Source of the DNA: an uncultured Lachnospiraceae bacterium | GTDB lineage: Bacteria; Bacillota_A; Clostridia; Lachnospirales; Lachnospiraceae | Assembly: GCA_910585355.1 (NCBI GenBank) | Contig: CAJUDN010000083.1 | Location: 1 to 9,583 of the forward strand | DNA: 9,583 bases | Direction: 5' to 3' | Part shown: positions 1 through 6,050 of the stretch, piece after piece | How positions within the stretch are numbered: the first letter of the stretch is position 1 | Layout: the number at the start of each line of letters is the position of its first letter | The notes under the pieces: generated by a model | Database searches by the model: none | What the model was told of the DNA's origin: nothing | Seen by the model: the letters and a program-made list of their open reading frames with translations, nothing else | Made by a program: the position numbers and the translations under genes

Positions 1-2
1 AC

Positions 3-410
3 ACCATAGAGGGGAACACAAGCGGAGCCTCCGGAGTGGTGGCCAACGGCGGTGGAGTCTGCGAAAAATCCTATGCCCTTTCCTACGCTGGAATTGCCGG
101 CTACGGTCGTCCGGACTGGAGCCTGGTAGAAGAACCGGGGTATGAGCCTGGATGGCACAGGGACGGCAATGGCTGGTGGTATCAGAACGAGGACAGCACC
201 TGGCCGGCGATGTGCTGGAAACTGATAAATCACCATTGGTATCTGTTCGGTGCATCCGGTTACATGCTAACTGGCTGGGTTCAGTGGGATGGCGAAAAAA
301 CCGGGGCCGGAGACTGGTATTATCTGGAGGAGTCGGGCGAGTTCCAGGGTGCATGCTGGCATGGGAAGGCAGATGAATCGGGAGCACTGGAGAGATGGGA
401 AGTTGGGTGA
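3..410 (+). CDS. Phage-type lysin, C-terminal part with cell-wall-binding repeats (partial, 5' end outside window)
   Basis: The reading frame is already open at the left edge (frame starts at base 3) and ends with TGA at 408-410, so 135 C-terminal residues are visible. The internal GTG at 36 is not a credible start because the family-like sequence begins before it. The first ~35 residues (TIEGNTSG..., then GGGV, then GYGRPDW) resemble the end of a CHAP/NlpC-type lysin catalytic domain, where a TIEGNT strand and a GYGRP end are common. From about residue 50 come aromatic repeats (GWWYQNEDSTW, WYLFGASGYMLTGW, DWYYLEESGEF) of the choline-binding/cell-wall-binding type, which anchor phage lysins and autolysins to the envelope. 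Four Cys residues are scattered through this tail. It lies next to a tRNA-type 3' end, which fits a lysis gene at the edge of a prophage. The enzymatic specificity cannot be read because the catalytic residues are outside the window. Confidence 0.75.
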   Translation, partial: TIEGNTSGASGVVANGGGVCEKSYALSYAGIAGYGRPDWSLVEEPGYEPGWHRDGNGWWYQNEDSTWPAMCWKLINHHWYLFGASGYMLTGWVQWDGEKTGAGDWYYLEESGEFQGACWHGKADESGALERWEVG

Positions 411-429
411 AAAGAACTTATAATGAAAG

Positions 430-452
430 TATCACACGAAATATCACACGAA
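430..452 (+). repeat. Tandem direct repeat TATCACACGAA, two copies
   Basis: TATCACACGAA occurs at 430-440 and again at 442-452, a 12-base period, directly after the lysin gene and just before the tRNA-type 3' end. Short direct repeats beside an attachment core are typical arm-type integrase or excisionase binding sites. That role is inferred from position only. Confidence 0.5.
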
Positions 453-488
453 CCTGTGAAAAGCCTTATTATATAAGCATTTTACAGG
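453..488. repeat. Quasi-palindrome overlapping the tRNA-type T-stem
   Basis: The arms CCTGT-AAAA-GC-TTAT and ATAA-GC-TTTT-ACAGG pair over 15 bp around a TAT centre. Single unpaired bases interrupt them at 458, 465 and 479. The right arm runs into the T-stem of the tRNA-type 3' end. It may be a recombinase core or arm site, or part of the structured RNA gene that was the integration target. Confidence 0.45.
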
Positions 489-510
489 GGTTCGATTCCC
501 CTCAGGTCCA
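486..510 (+). tRNA. 3' end of a tRNA-type gene (tRNA or tmRNA), probable attachment site
   Basis: A perfect T-arm is present: stem AGGGG (486-490), loop TTCGATT (491-497), stem CCCCT (498-502). The acceptor 3' strand CAGGTCC (503-509) and discriminator A (510) follow. CCA is not encoded. I could not fold a D-arm and anticodon arm upstream within tRNA spacing, so this is either a 3' remnant regenerated by integration or the tail of tmRNA. The GGTCCA end would fit a tRNA starting GGACCTG, such as some Met or Ile(CAU) tRNAs, but the identity is not proven. A tRNA-type 3' end next to a phage lysin is the classical signature of a tyrosine-recombinase attachment site. Confidence 0.6.
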
Positions 511-520
511 CGAAAAAAAG

Positions 521-570
521 GCCGTTGCAAAAGTAGATGAATTATCTACCGGAGCAGCGGCTCTTTTTTT
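521..570. terminator. Bidirectional intrinsic terminator
   Basis: The outer stem GCCGTTGC (521-528) / GCAGCGGC (554-561) has one G-T pair. It encloses the perfect inner stem GTAGAT (533-538) / ATCTAC (544-549). Seven T follow on the plus strand (564-570) and seven A precede on the left (513-519), so the hairpin works in both directions. It would end the tRNA-type transcript on the plus strand and stop read-through from the chemotaxis gene on the minus strand. Confidence 0.75.
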
Positions 571-611
571 CTGCAATAAGAAGTTCCGAGGAATTTCCTA
601 AATGATAGAGC

Positions 612-657
612 GAGGGCATCACTCCATCATTTTACTGGATGATTTTGTGATGCCCTC
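612..657 (-). terminator. Long stem-loop downstream of the chemotaxis gene
   Basis: GAGGGCATCAC (612-622) pairs perfectly with GTGATGCCCTC (647-657) over 11 bp, with a further weak inner stem. It lies 56 bases beyond the stop of the minus-strand chemotaxis gene. No good U-tract follows on either strand, so it may be a 3'-end stabilising or processing hairpin, with the bidirectional terminator at 521-570 doing the actual termination. Confidence 0.4.
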
Positions 658-712
658 TGCTTGTAGGGGAAAGTTCCCGTCATTCTTGTGCCGGCTAAAA
701 AGATACAGCCGA

Positions 713-2686
713 TCAATCAGAAGCCAGAGTAAACTTAGCCACCAACTGTTTTAAGCTGTTGGCCTCAGCTGACAGCTCCTCACTGGCAGCTGCGCTCTCT
801 TCGGAAGTGGCGCTGTTGGTCTGTACTACGGAGGAGATCTGGTTGATACCTTCGGTAACCTGGGCCAGGGCAGTGGTTTGATTGTCCACAGCCTCAACTA
901 CCACATCCATTTGAGTGGTTACGTTGCCCGCCAGCTCGCTGGTCCGGTCCAGGGATGCGGTGACGCGATTTACTGCATCTCTGCCCTCTGAAACAGAGAC
1001 AATGGAGCTCTCGATCAGTTCTTTGGTGGCTTTAGCCGCCTCATCAGACTTGGAGGCTAAGTTGCGTACCTCGTCAGCCACTACCGCGAAGCCCTTTCCG
1101 GCGGAACCTGCCCGGGCGGCTTCCACGGCGGCGTTTAACGCTAGAATATTTGTCTGGAACGCGATATCCTCAATGGTAGTGATAATTTTAGAAATTTCCT
1201 CAGAAGAGTTGGATATATTTTTCATGGCCGCATTCAGCTCTTCGACGTGTTCCATGCTGGTGCCCAGCTGGGCGCCGGCCAGGCCTACAAACCGGCCTGC
1301 TTCCTCCGCGGCCGCCGAGGTCTTTTGGGCGCTGGCGGAGATGTCGTTGATTGTGGCCGCCAGTTGTTCGACGGAGCTGGCCTGTTCCATGGAGCCCTGA
1401 CTTAATGTCTGGGCTCCCGTGGACACCTGATCGCTGGCGGCAGATACCTGTCCGGCAGAAGTGTCAATCTGCTTTATGGTGCCGCTGAGCTCCTGTTTCA
1501 ACGTACGCATGGACAACAGGATGCTCTGAAAGCCGCCCACATAGGCGTCCCGGTGAGGAGACTTGATGTCAAAATTCTTATTGGCCATTTCGTTAAGCAG
1601 GTAACTGATGTCGTCAATGATGGTGTTTAAGCCTGTCACCATGGCCGCAGTGGAGCGAGTCAGCTCCGCCGTCTCATCCTGACCGGTGGCCAGAGGGACG
1701 GGGGATTTCAGATCGCCTTCTACCAGCAGTTTCATCCGCTTGGCGCAGGCCTGCATGGGTCCGCTGATGTTGCTGGACAGCTTCAGGGCTACCACGATAG
1801 AAGCTATGATAGAAACCACAATCATCAGCATACTGATGAAGATACTGGAATATGTATCTGCCAGATAGTTTAACTTTGGCGCTTCCACGGCCAGGCTCCA
1901 GCCATCGGTGCCTCTCACAGGGGCATAGGCCAGGAAGCGGGGGCCGTCCGCTGCTTTGACAGAACCAAAGCCGTTTTTGCCCTGACGCATGGCCGTATGG
2001 AGGGCAGCCCGGCTTTTCAGGGAGGAATTCCTCGACGCCTCCTGCTCGATATTCTGGGTAGTGATAGTATCCAGCGTAATATCGGCAATGGTGTAGCCGG
2101 ATTTGTTGATCATGTAAGACCGGCAGTTATCTCCAATTTTGATGGAGGAAACAATATCATTCAAGAAGGTTTCCTGGGGCACGAAATAGACTACGCCTGC
2201 GATATTGCCCCCATGACTCCCGTTCGAATAGAGAGGTGCGGCCACCATGATGGACAGCTCCCCTGTGATTTTGCTGACCAGCGGTTCGGACACATAAACG
2301 TTGCCCTGCATGGCCTGCTTTACATATTCCCGGTCCGAATAGTCGTTGCCGTCGAAAATGCTGCAGCCGTCAGCACCGATAATGTTACCCCGCTGGAAAC
2401 CGTGCATGGCCACGCGTTCGTCGATGATGGCACGCTTTTCCTCCAGCGATACATCATCGTCAGACAGCTGCGCGATACAGCCGGTATCCATAGCTACATT
2501 CTTGTAGGCGGTTAGTTCCTGCTCAATGTGCTGAGCTGCCAACACTGCTGTTTCACTCATCATCTGGTCTACAGTGGCGATCGTGCTCCGATAGCTCAGG
2601 GCGCTGCTAGCTGCCCCTACCGCGATCAATGCGGTTAAGACGGTTGCCATCAGGCATACTGTGATTTTCTTCCGAATGCTTTTCAT
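713..2686 (-). CDS. Methyl-accepting chemotaxis protein with periplasmic-type Cache sensor
   Basis: A 657-residue transmembrane chemoreceptor that couples an extracellular ligand to the CheA/CheW kinase array. Domain order: signal-anchor segment at residues ~9-30; extracellular dCache-like sensor at ~35-270 (YSDREYVKQAMQGN, then SEPLVSKITGE and MVAAPLY, as in Cache domains); second membrane segment ~280-302; HAMP ~303-357; cytoplasmic signalling helices from ~400 to the end. The kinase-contact hairpin tip is intact at ~505-545 (IEDIAFQTNILALNAAVEAARAG, then GFAVVADEVRNLA, split here for length). Methylation-type Glu/Gln-Ser-rich segments lie at ~430-445 and ~625-640. There is no C-terminal tethering pentapeptide. 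The start is supported by AGGTG on the minus strand (complement at 2694-2698), 7 bases before ATG. The gene stands alone, convergent with the prophage end. The ligand is unknown; amino or organic acids are usual for dCache domains, but this is inference. Confidence 0.95.
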   Translation of the reverse strand: MKSIRKKITVCLMATVLTALIAVGAASSALSYRSTIATVDQMMSETAVLAAQHIEQELTAYKNVAMDTGCIAQLSDDDVSLEEKRAIIDERVAMHGFQRGNIIGADGCSIFDGNDYSDREYVKQAMQGNVYVSEPLVSKITGELSIMVAAPLYSNGSHGGNIAGVVYFVPQETFLNDIVSSIKIGDNCRSYMINKSGYTIADITLDTITTQNIEQEASRNSSLKSRAALHTAMRQGKNGFGSVKAADGPRFLAYAPVRGTDGWSLAVEAPKLNYLADTYSSIFISMLMIVVSIIASIVVALKLSSNISGPMQACAKRMKLLVEGDLKSPVPLATGQDETAELTRSTAAMVTGLNTIIDDISYLLNEMANKNFDIKSPHRDAYVGGFQSILLSMRTLKQELSGTIKQIDTSAGQVSAASDQVSTGAQTLSQGSMEQASSVEQLAATINDISASAQKTSAAAEEAGRFVGLAGAQLGTSMEHVEELNAAMKNISNSSEEISKIITTIEDIAFQTNILALNAAVEAARAGSAGKGFAVVADEVRNLASKSDEAAKATKELIESSIVSVSEGRDAVNRVTASLDRTSELAGNVTTQMDVVVEAVDNQTTALAQVTEGINQISSVVQTNSATSEESAAASEELSAEANSLKQLVAKFTLASD

Positions 2687-2748
2687 CTCTTTTCACCTCA
2701 ATAATGATTGTGCCGAAGCCATATTTCTCCTCATGGGAGCTTACATCC

Positions 2749-2778
2749 ATTATATGACTTTAAAAATTGGCCTGTCAA
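2749..2778 (-). promoter_or_regulatory. Sigma-A promoter of the chemotaxis gene
   Basis: On the minus strand TTGACA (complement of 2773-2778) is followed after 18 bases by TATAAT (complement of 2749-2754). Both hexamers are perfect consensus, giving a leader of about 55 bases to the ATG. Motility genes of this class are often sigma-D dependent, so a perfect sigma-A site is notable. The 18-bp spacing is one base over the optimum. Confidence 0.75.
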
Positions 2779-2826
2779 TAGATTTTCCACATGAATCTAA
2801 GAATAAACAATATTATTTGTTACAAT

Positions 2827-2858
2827 TCACACCAACACCAGATTCTGTAAAGGTGTGA
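2827..2858. repeat. Inverted repeat upstream of the chemotaxis promoter
   Basis: TCACACC (2827-2833) and GGTGTGA (2852-2858) form 7-bp perfect arms around 18 bases, about 50 bases upstream of the -35 box of the chemotaxis gene promoter. It could be a regulator-binding site. Nothing else supports it. Confidence 0.25.
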
Positions 2859-2922
2859 GAAGCCGCCATTAATTGGAACGCTCAGTGAAACCTCCAATAG
2901 AGTACGCGCCAAAGTATACATT

Positions 2923-3075
2923 TTACTGGGATTTTCTTTCTTCTCTCTCCTTTACCATCTGCCAGATCAGGGCATGCATCCATTCAACGGTCTCCTCTAA
3001 CTTTTTGTTCTCGTCCCGCAGGCGGCGGACTTCTGTTTCCAGATTGTAAATCCGTTTATCCTTTTCAGCTATCAT
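2923..3075 (-). CDS. Small charged coiled-coil protein, function unknown
   Basis: A 50-residue protein starting MIAEKDKRIYNLE. It is almost entirely one amphipathic helix: heptad-like Leu/Ile/Val positions (RIYNLETEVRRL, ENKKLEETVEWM) among many Glu, Lys and Arg, then WMHALIWQM and a basic-acidic tail. An upstream in-frame ATG at 3105 would add ten residues, but the promoter places transcription start at about that codon. Conversely GGGAGG (complement of 3086-3091) sits 10 bases before the ATG at 3075, so 3075 is preferred. It has its own promoter, points away from the transporter operon and ends upstream of the chemotaxis promoter. I do not recognise a named family. A short dimerising adaptor or DNA-associated helix is possible but unproven. 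Confidence 0.65.
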   Translation of the reverse strand: MIAEKDKRIYNLETEVRRLRDENKKLEETVEWMHALIWQMVKEREERKSQ

Positions 3076-3111
3076 ACTGCCTGTTCCTCCCGGAAAATAC
3101 TTCATGCATAA

Positions 3112-3140
3112 AGTATATCATTTTCCAGGAGCCATGTAAA
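3112..3140 (-). promoter_or_regulatory. Sigma-A promoter of the small coiled-coil gene
   Basis: On the minus strand TTTACA (complement of 3135-3140) is separated by 17 bases from TATACT (complement of 3112-3117). The predicted start of transcription is near 3105, so the ATG at 3105 would be leaderless while the ATG at 3075 has a proper Shine-Dalgarno. Confidence 0.65.
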
Positions 3141-3181
3141 GCAAAAGGAGACAGGAGACGGAAATGGCAGAAAAACAGTGA

Positions 3182-3210
3182 TTGATTCATGCCGGAATAT
3201 GAGATATAAT
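3182..3210 (+). promoter_or_regulatory. Sigma-A promoter of the transporter/YcxB operon
   Basis: TTGATT (3182-3187), 17-base spacer, TATAAT (3205-3210). Transcription would begin near 3217, giving a leader of about 165 bases before the transporter ATG at 3382. The -10 box lies inside a long palindrome, which suggests repressor control. Confidence 0.65.
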
Positions 3211-3228
3211 GTCGGAAGACATTATATC
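3203..3228. promoter_or_regulatory. Palindromic operator over the -10 box
   Basis: GATATAATGTC (3203-3213) and GACATTATATC (3218-3228) are perfect 11-bp arms around GGAA. The palindrome covers the -10 box and start site of the promoter above. A third partial half-site GATATAATG lies at 3340-3348 in the leader. This geometry is typical of a dimeric repressor. No regulator gene is adjacent, and the regulator family is not recognised. Confidence 0.55.
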
Positions 3229-3381
3229 GGCGCATCTGTTTTTTGCGTTTACCGCAGAAATTCAGGCGTTAAAATCCGCCTTGCTGATGAGCGAATATGC
3301 TCGATAAAGCGGGGCGCGCTGTCCTGCGGAATTTCGCCGGATATAATGCAGACAGCACACTGGCGGGAAAAAGGAGAAGGC

Positions 3382-4290
3382 ATGAGTACAGTATTAATAA
3401 GGGCGGCATGTTTTATCATGATTATCGTCTTTGGATATGGGTTAAAGAGGACGGGAATTTTTGGAGTGAAGGACCTGCCGGTATTCTCCAAACTGGTCAT
3501 AAAAATTACTCTTCCGGCGGCCATTGTGTTTAATTTCAGCAAGATTTCCATGACGGCCTCCATGCTGTCTATTGTGGCTGTCGGCCTTCTTTGCAGCGGT
3601 TTTTTCGCAGTTGTCGGGTACGGTCTGTTTTTTAAGGGAAGCAGGGAAGAAAAGGCCTTTGGTCTCATCAATGCTTCCGGCTATAACATCGGCTGCTTTA
3701 CTATGCCCTTTGTCCAGAGTTTCCTGGGAGCCGCGGGCGTGGCGGCGGCCAGCCTTTTTGATGCTGGAAATGCTATGGTATGTACGGGCGGTTCCTATGC
3801 AGTCGCTGTTTCTGTGGCGGGCAAGGGAACGGCAAAGGGCCCCGGGCAGGTTGTGAGGCAGCTTTTCATGTCGGTCCCTTTTGACTGTTATGTGATTATG
3901 ACTGTTCTGGCCCTTCTTAAGATAAGGCTTCCCGGCTTTTGTATTCAGCTGGCGGAGACCGTAGGAAATGCCAACAGCTTTCTTTCTCTTTTTATGATTG
4001 GAATCGGACTGGAAATTCATATGTCGAAGAAGCAGGCGGTGTCCGTCTGTAAAATTATCGGAACCAGGTTGATGATTTCCATTGCGCTGGCTTTGTTTTT
4101 TTACCGATGTGCGCCCTTTGGAGACGAGATACGAAGAACGCTTGCAATTTTAATGTTTGCTCCGGTGTCATCATTGGGCGTTCCCTATACATCCATGATT
4201 GACGGAGATGTAAATCTGGCCAGTGATGTGAACTCAATCTCCATTTTAGTGGGAATTGTGGGACTGATTCTGGCGATTTTGATATTTTGA
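3382..4290 (+). CDS. AEC-family (auxin efflux carrier / malate permease type) transporter
   Basis: A 302-residue integral membrane protein, the usual length for the AEC family, whose bacterial members move organic acids and similar small anions. It is nearly all hydrophobic, with roughly ten membrane segments. Family-like features: an early LVIKITLPAAIVFNF segment (~38-52), an amphipathic NASGYNIGCFTMPFVQSFLG segment (~97-116) with the small-residue helix break of this fold, SLFMIGIGLEI (~202-212), and the C-terminal MFAPVSSLGVPYTSM (~258-272). The start at 3382 is chosen for AAGGAG at 3371-3376 and because the 68 codons open upstream encode hydrophilic, non-family sequence overlapping the leader. 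It is first in an operon with three YcxB/PH-like genes, 44 bases before the next ATG. The substrate cannot be assigned. Confidence 0.85.
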   Translation: MSTVLIRAACFIMIIVFGYGLKRTGIFGVKDLPVFSKLVIKITLPAAIVFNFSKISMTASMLSIVAVGLLCSGFFAVVGYGLFFKGSREEKAFGLINASGYNIGCFTMPFVQSFLGAAGVAAASLFDAGNAMVCTGGSYAVAVSVAGKGTAKGPGQVVRQLFMSVPFDCYVIMTVLALLKIRLPGFCIQLAETVGNANSFLSLFMIGIGLEIHMSKKQAVSVCKIIGTRLMISIALALFFYRCAPFGDEIRRTLAILMFAPVSSLGVPYTSMIDGDVNLASDVNSISILVGIVGLILAILIF

Positions 4291-4334
4291 CAGATGCATT
4301 CTATAATAAGCGGAGGCTTTGGAAAGGAGCATGC

Positions 4335-4904
4335 ATGGAGCTGAAACAGGAAAAAGATGCGCTTTTTCTGGTACATCATCAGGTAACGGAAAAGAAGCTG
4401 CTACATCTGGAACGGGGGGTACGTAAACTCGGTTTTGCCACAGGAGGAAAAAAGATTCTGCTGACATTGCTGGGCCTCTCGGCAGTGTGCACTGTGGCTG
4501 CGGGAGTCCTTGACGGAATCGTGGCGCGAATCATCATGGCTCTGGATATTATCTGTGTGCTGACGCTGATTGCGGGTGTTTATTCCCTTTTCAGAACCTG
4601 GTTCGACGCGAAAAAGAATATTCATATCCAGTACGAGGCAGGAAAAAACAATGGAAATTATGAATGGGAATATCGGTTTTATGAAACCTGCTATGAGGTC
4701 ATCGGAAAAAATGAGGCGGCGCGGGTACAGTATTCCAATCTTGGTAGGCTTCTGGAATTTACCGGAATGCTGGTGCTTGTGGAAAAGGGAAATATTATCC
4801 GGTATTTTATGAAAGAAGATATTGAAAAGGGAAGCGGCGATGATTTCGCGACTTTTCTGGAAAGGAAAAGCGGGATAAAGTTTGAGTTTGTCTCTGTCAG
4901 GTAA
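4335..4904 (+). CDS. YcxB-like membrane protein 1
   Basis: A 189-residue protein with a hydrophilic N-terminal strand region (1-38), two membrane segments (~40-58 and ~64-86), and a C-terminal domain (~110-182) of YcxB type. That domain shows the pattern YRFYETCYEVIGKNEAARVQYSNLGRLLE, then MLVLVEKGNIIRYFMKED (given in parts), a PH-like beta fold in which the strand pair and the 'i.k.di' turn recur. AAGGAG at 4324-4329 and five bases of spacing choose the ATG at 4335 over a further-upstream frame extension. It lies between the transporter and a second YcxB-like gene. Molecular function of the YcxB family is unknown; a membrane-bound PH-like sensor or scaffold is inference. Confidence 0.75.
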   Translation: MELKQEKDALFLVHHQVTEKKLLHLERGVRKLGFATGGKKILLTLLGLSAVCTVAAGVLDGIVARIIMALDIICVLTLIAGVYSLFRTWFDAKKNIHIQYEAGKNNGNYEWEYRFYETCYEVIGKNEAARVQYSNLGRLLEFTGMLVLVEKGNIIRYFMKEDIEKGSGDDFATFLERKSGIKFEFVSVR

Positions 4905-4911
4905 CTGTAAA

Positions 4912-5523
4912 ATGGAACCTTTATTTGCGGTCAGAATGACCTATGACGGAAACATGTTTTACAACCAGGTGCTGGCTTCCAGGAAGAGGGGACCTGTGGT
5001 GAAAAAAGAGCAGAAACTCCGCCTGCCCCAAATTCAGTTTTCCGACGGGGCGCTGGCTGTGGTGGCGTTTGCCGTTTTCTTTACCACCTTCCGCAGCGAA
5101 GACGCGGCTATAAGAATTTTGCAGGCGGCATTCATGTCTTTGATATTTGTATCTGTGATGAGGCAGATGAATGGGAAGAAGAGGTCTGGAAAGGATGACA
5201 AAAAAGAGACGGCAGAGGCATTGGAACGTGACCAGGCCAGAATGATTTTAGAGAGCTCCGGGCGTGCCGGTGAACGGTGTACGGTCATATTCAGTGAAGA
5301 TGGTTTCCAGGTGGACAGTCCGGGAATTGTGACCATGTACCGGTATGAAGGTGTGGCATGGATAAAAGAGACTGCGGATTACTATATGATTTTCTGGAAT
5401 CGCGCCATGGTGATTCCGGTGGAAAAGGCCGGATTTTACAAGGGAAGGCCGGAGCAGTTTAAAGCGTTCCTGGAAAAGAAATGTCAGAAGACGATTGAGA
5501 GGGTAAAGGTGGCCGTATCATGA
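4912..5523 (+). CDS. YcxB-like membrane protein 2
   Basis: A 203-residue relative in fold of the preceding gene, not a close sequence copy. The N-terminus (MEPLFAVRMTYDGNMFYNQV) has the strand pattern common in YcxB proteins. Two membrane segments follow (~45-60 and ~67-84), then a long charged linker (NGKKRSGKDDKKETAEALERD, ~87-107, given as 21 residues only in span), then a C-terminal YcxB-like domain (~122-192: TVIFSEDGFQVDSPG, YEGVAWIKETADYYMIFWN, VIPVEKAGFYKGRPEQFKAFL). The ATG at 4912, 7 bases after the preceding stop, is preferred to an in-frame TTG at 4882 that lies inside the upstream gene. AGGT upstream is a weak Shine-Dalgarno, which suggests translational coupling. It overlaps the next gene by four bases (ATGA). 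Confidence 0.75.
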   Translation: MEPLFAVRMTYDGNMFYNQVLASRKRGPVVKKEQKLRLPQIQFSDGALAVVAFAVFFTTFRSEDAAIRILQAAFMSLIFVSVMRQMNGKKRSGKDDKKETAEALERDQARMILESSGRAGERCTVIFSEDGFQVDSPGIVTMYRYEGVAWIKETADYYMIFWNRAMVIPVEKAGFYKGRPEQFKAFLEKKCQKTIERVKVAVS

Positions 5524-5984
5524 AAATAAAAAAAGACGTGAAACCGCAGATACAAAATCTTCCAGCGCTAAAAGTCAAATATACTCTGGTGGTTCCCCTT
5601 ATGGGGATTGTGGATACTCTGACCATGGTAAGCTTTTACCGAAATCCTGCCACAGACGGAAATTTTTTTGCCAAGGCGTTTTTCATTGTTTTTGCCGTGG
5701 TGGGAGCTGTGTTTGCTTACTGGGGGATTATGTGGAAGGTTACGGCAGACGGAAAAACTGTAAAGATCCGCCCGGTCTTTTCTGCATCCAGGACCGTGCC
5801 GCTTGGAGAACTGAAAAAAGCCGTGGTATACAAAAAGAAAAAGAGGGATTCCCATATCTGCTATGCTCTGGTTGATGTCCGGGGGGAAGAAATTGTTAAA
5901 ATTTATCCGATCATGAAGGAAAGCTCTGCCCTGCTGGAACGGTTAAAGCGTCTTGGTATTAAAATGGAGGAAAGAATCAGCTGA
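5520..5984 (+). CDS. Small two-helix membrane protein with PH-like C-terminal domain
   Basis: A 154-residue protein starting at the ATG of an ATGA overlap with the preceding gene, preceded by AAAGGTGG. There are two membrane segments (~20-38 and ~52-72), then a compact basic beta-rich domain (~73-130: WKVTADGKTVKIRPVFSAS, TVPLGELKKAVVYKKKKRD, ICYALVDVRGEEIVKIYP) and a closing helix (ESSALLERLKRLGI). This is the bacterial PH-like arrangement (strands, then C-terminal helix) and parallels the two YcxB-like genes before it. The basic patch KKKKRD between strands could face phospholipid head groups; that is inference. No named family is recognised with confidence. It is the last gene of the operon; no convincing terminator follows. 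Confidence 0.7.
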   Translation: MKIKKDVKPQIQNLPALKVKYTLVVPLMGIVDTLTMVSFYRNPATDGNFFAKAFFIVFAVVGAVFAYWGIMWKVTADGKTVKIRPVFSASRTVPLGELKKAVVYKKKKRDSHICYALVDVRGEEIVKIYPIMKESSALLERLKRLGIKMEERIS

Positions 5985-6010
5985 CAGAGAATGAAGGAAG
6001 GGATTCTGAG

Positions 6011-6045
6011 CATACTACCTTTGTAAATATGAAAAAGGAGGTATG
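6011..6045 (+). promoter_or_regulatory. Leader hairpin masking the DUF1540 Shine-Dalgarno
   Basis: CATACTACCTTT (6011-6022) can pair with AAAGGAGGTATG (6034-6045) over 12 positions, with one G-U and one mismatch, around an 11-base loop. The right arm contains the full AAAGGAGGT ribosome binding site of the gene at 6051. No U-run follows, so it is not a terminator. A translational on/off switch is plausible. Confidence 0.5.
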
Positions 6046-6050
6046 CAACG

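Noticed and set aside
430..452. Possible CRISPR-like repeats
   Set aside because: There are only two 11-base copies with almost no spacer; no array structure.
395..601. 68-codon plus-strand frame across the attachment region
   Set aside because: It runs through the tRNA-type 3' end and the bidirectional terminator, so it is a chance frame.
915..1400. Long open frame on the plus strand inside the chemotaxis gene
   Set aside because: It is the antisense of the conserved signalling domain, rich in Ser/Ala from reversed codons, with no ribosome binding site or family resemblance.
1997..2515. 172-codon plus-strand frame opposite the Cache domain
   Set aside because: It is fully antisense to a clear receptor domain; no start signals and no recognisable protein features.
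2661..2858. 65-codon plus-strand frame over the chemotaxis promoter
   Set aside because: It overlaps the start and the near-perfect promoter of the minus-strand gene and has no Shine-Dalgarno.
2883..2928. CAGTGAAA / TTTTACTG inverted pair at the end of the small coiled-coil gene
   Set aside because: The arms are 30 bases apart with poor inner pairing and there is no U-tract on the minus strand, so a terminator call is not supported.
3178..3381. 68-codon N-terminal extension of the transporter
   Set aside because: It starts within the promoter region upstream of the predicted transcript start, is hydrophilic and non-family-like, and the AAGGAG before 3382 marks the real start.
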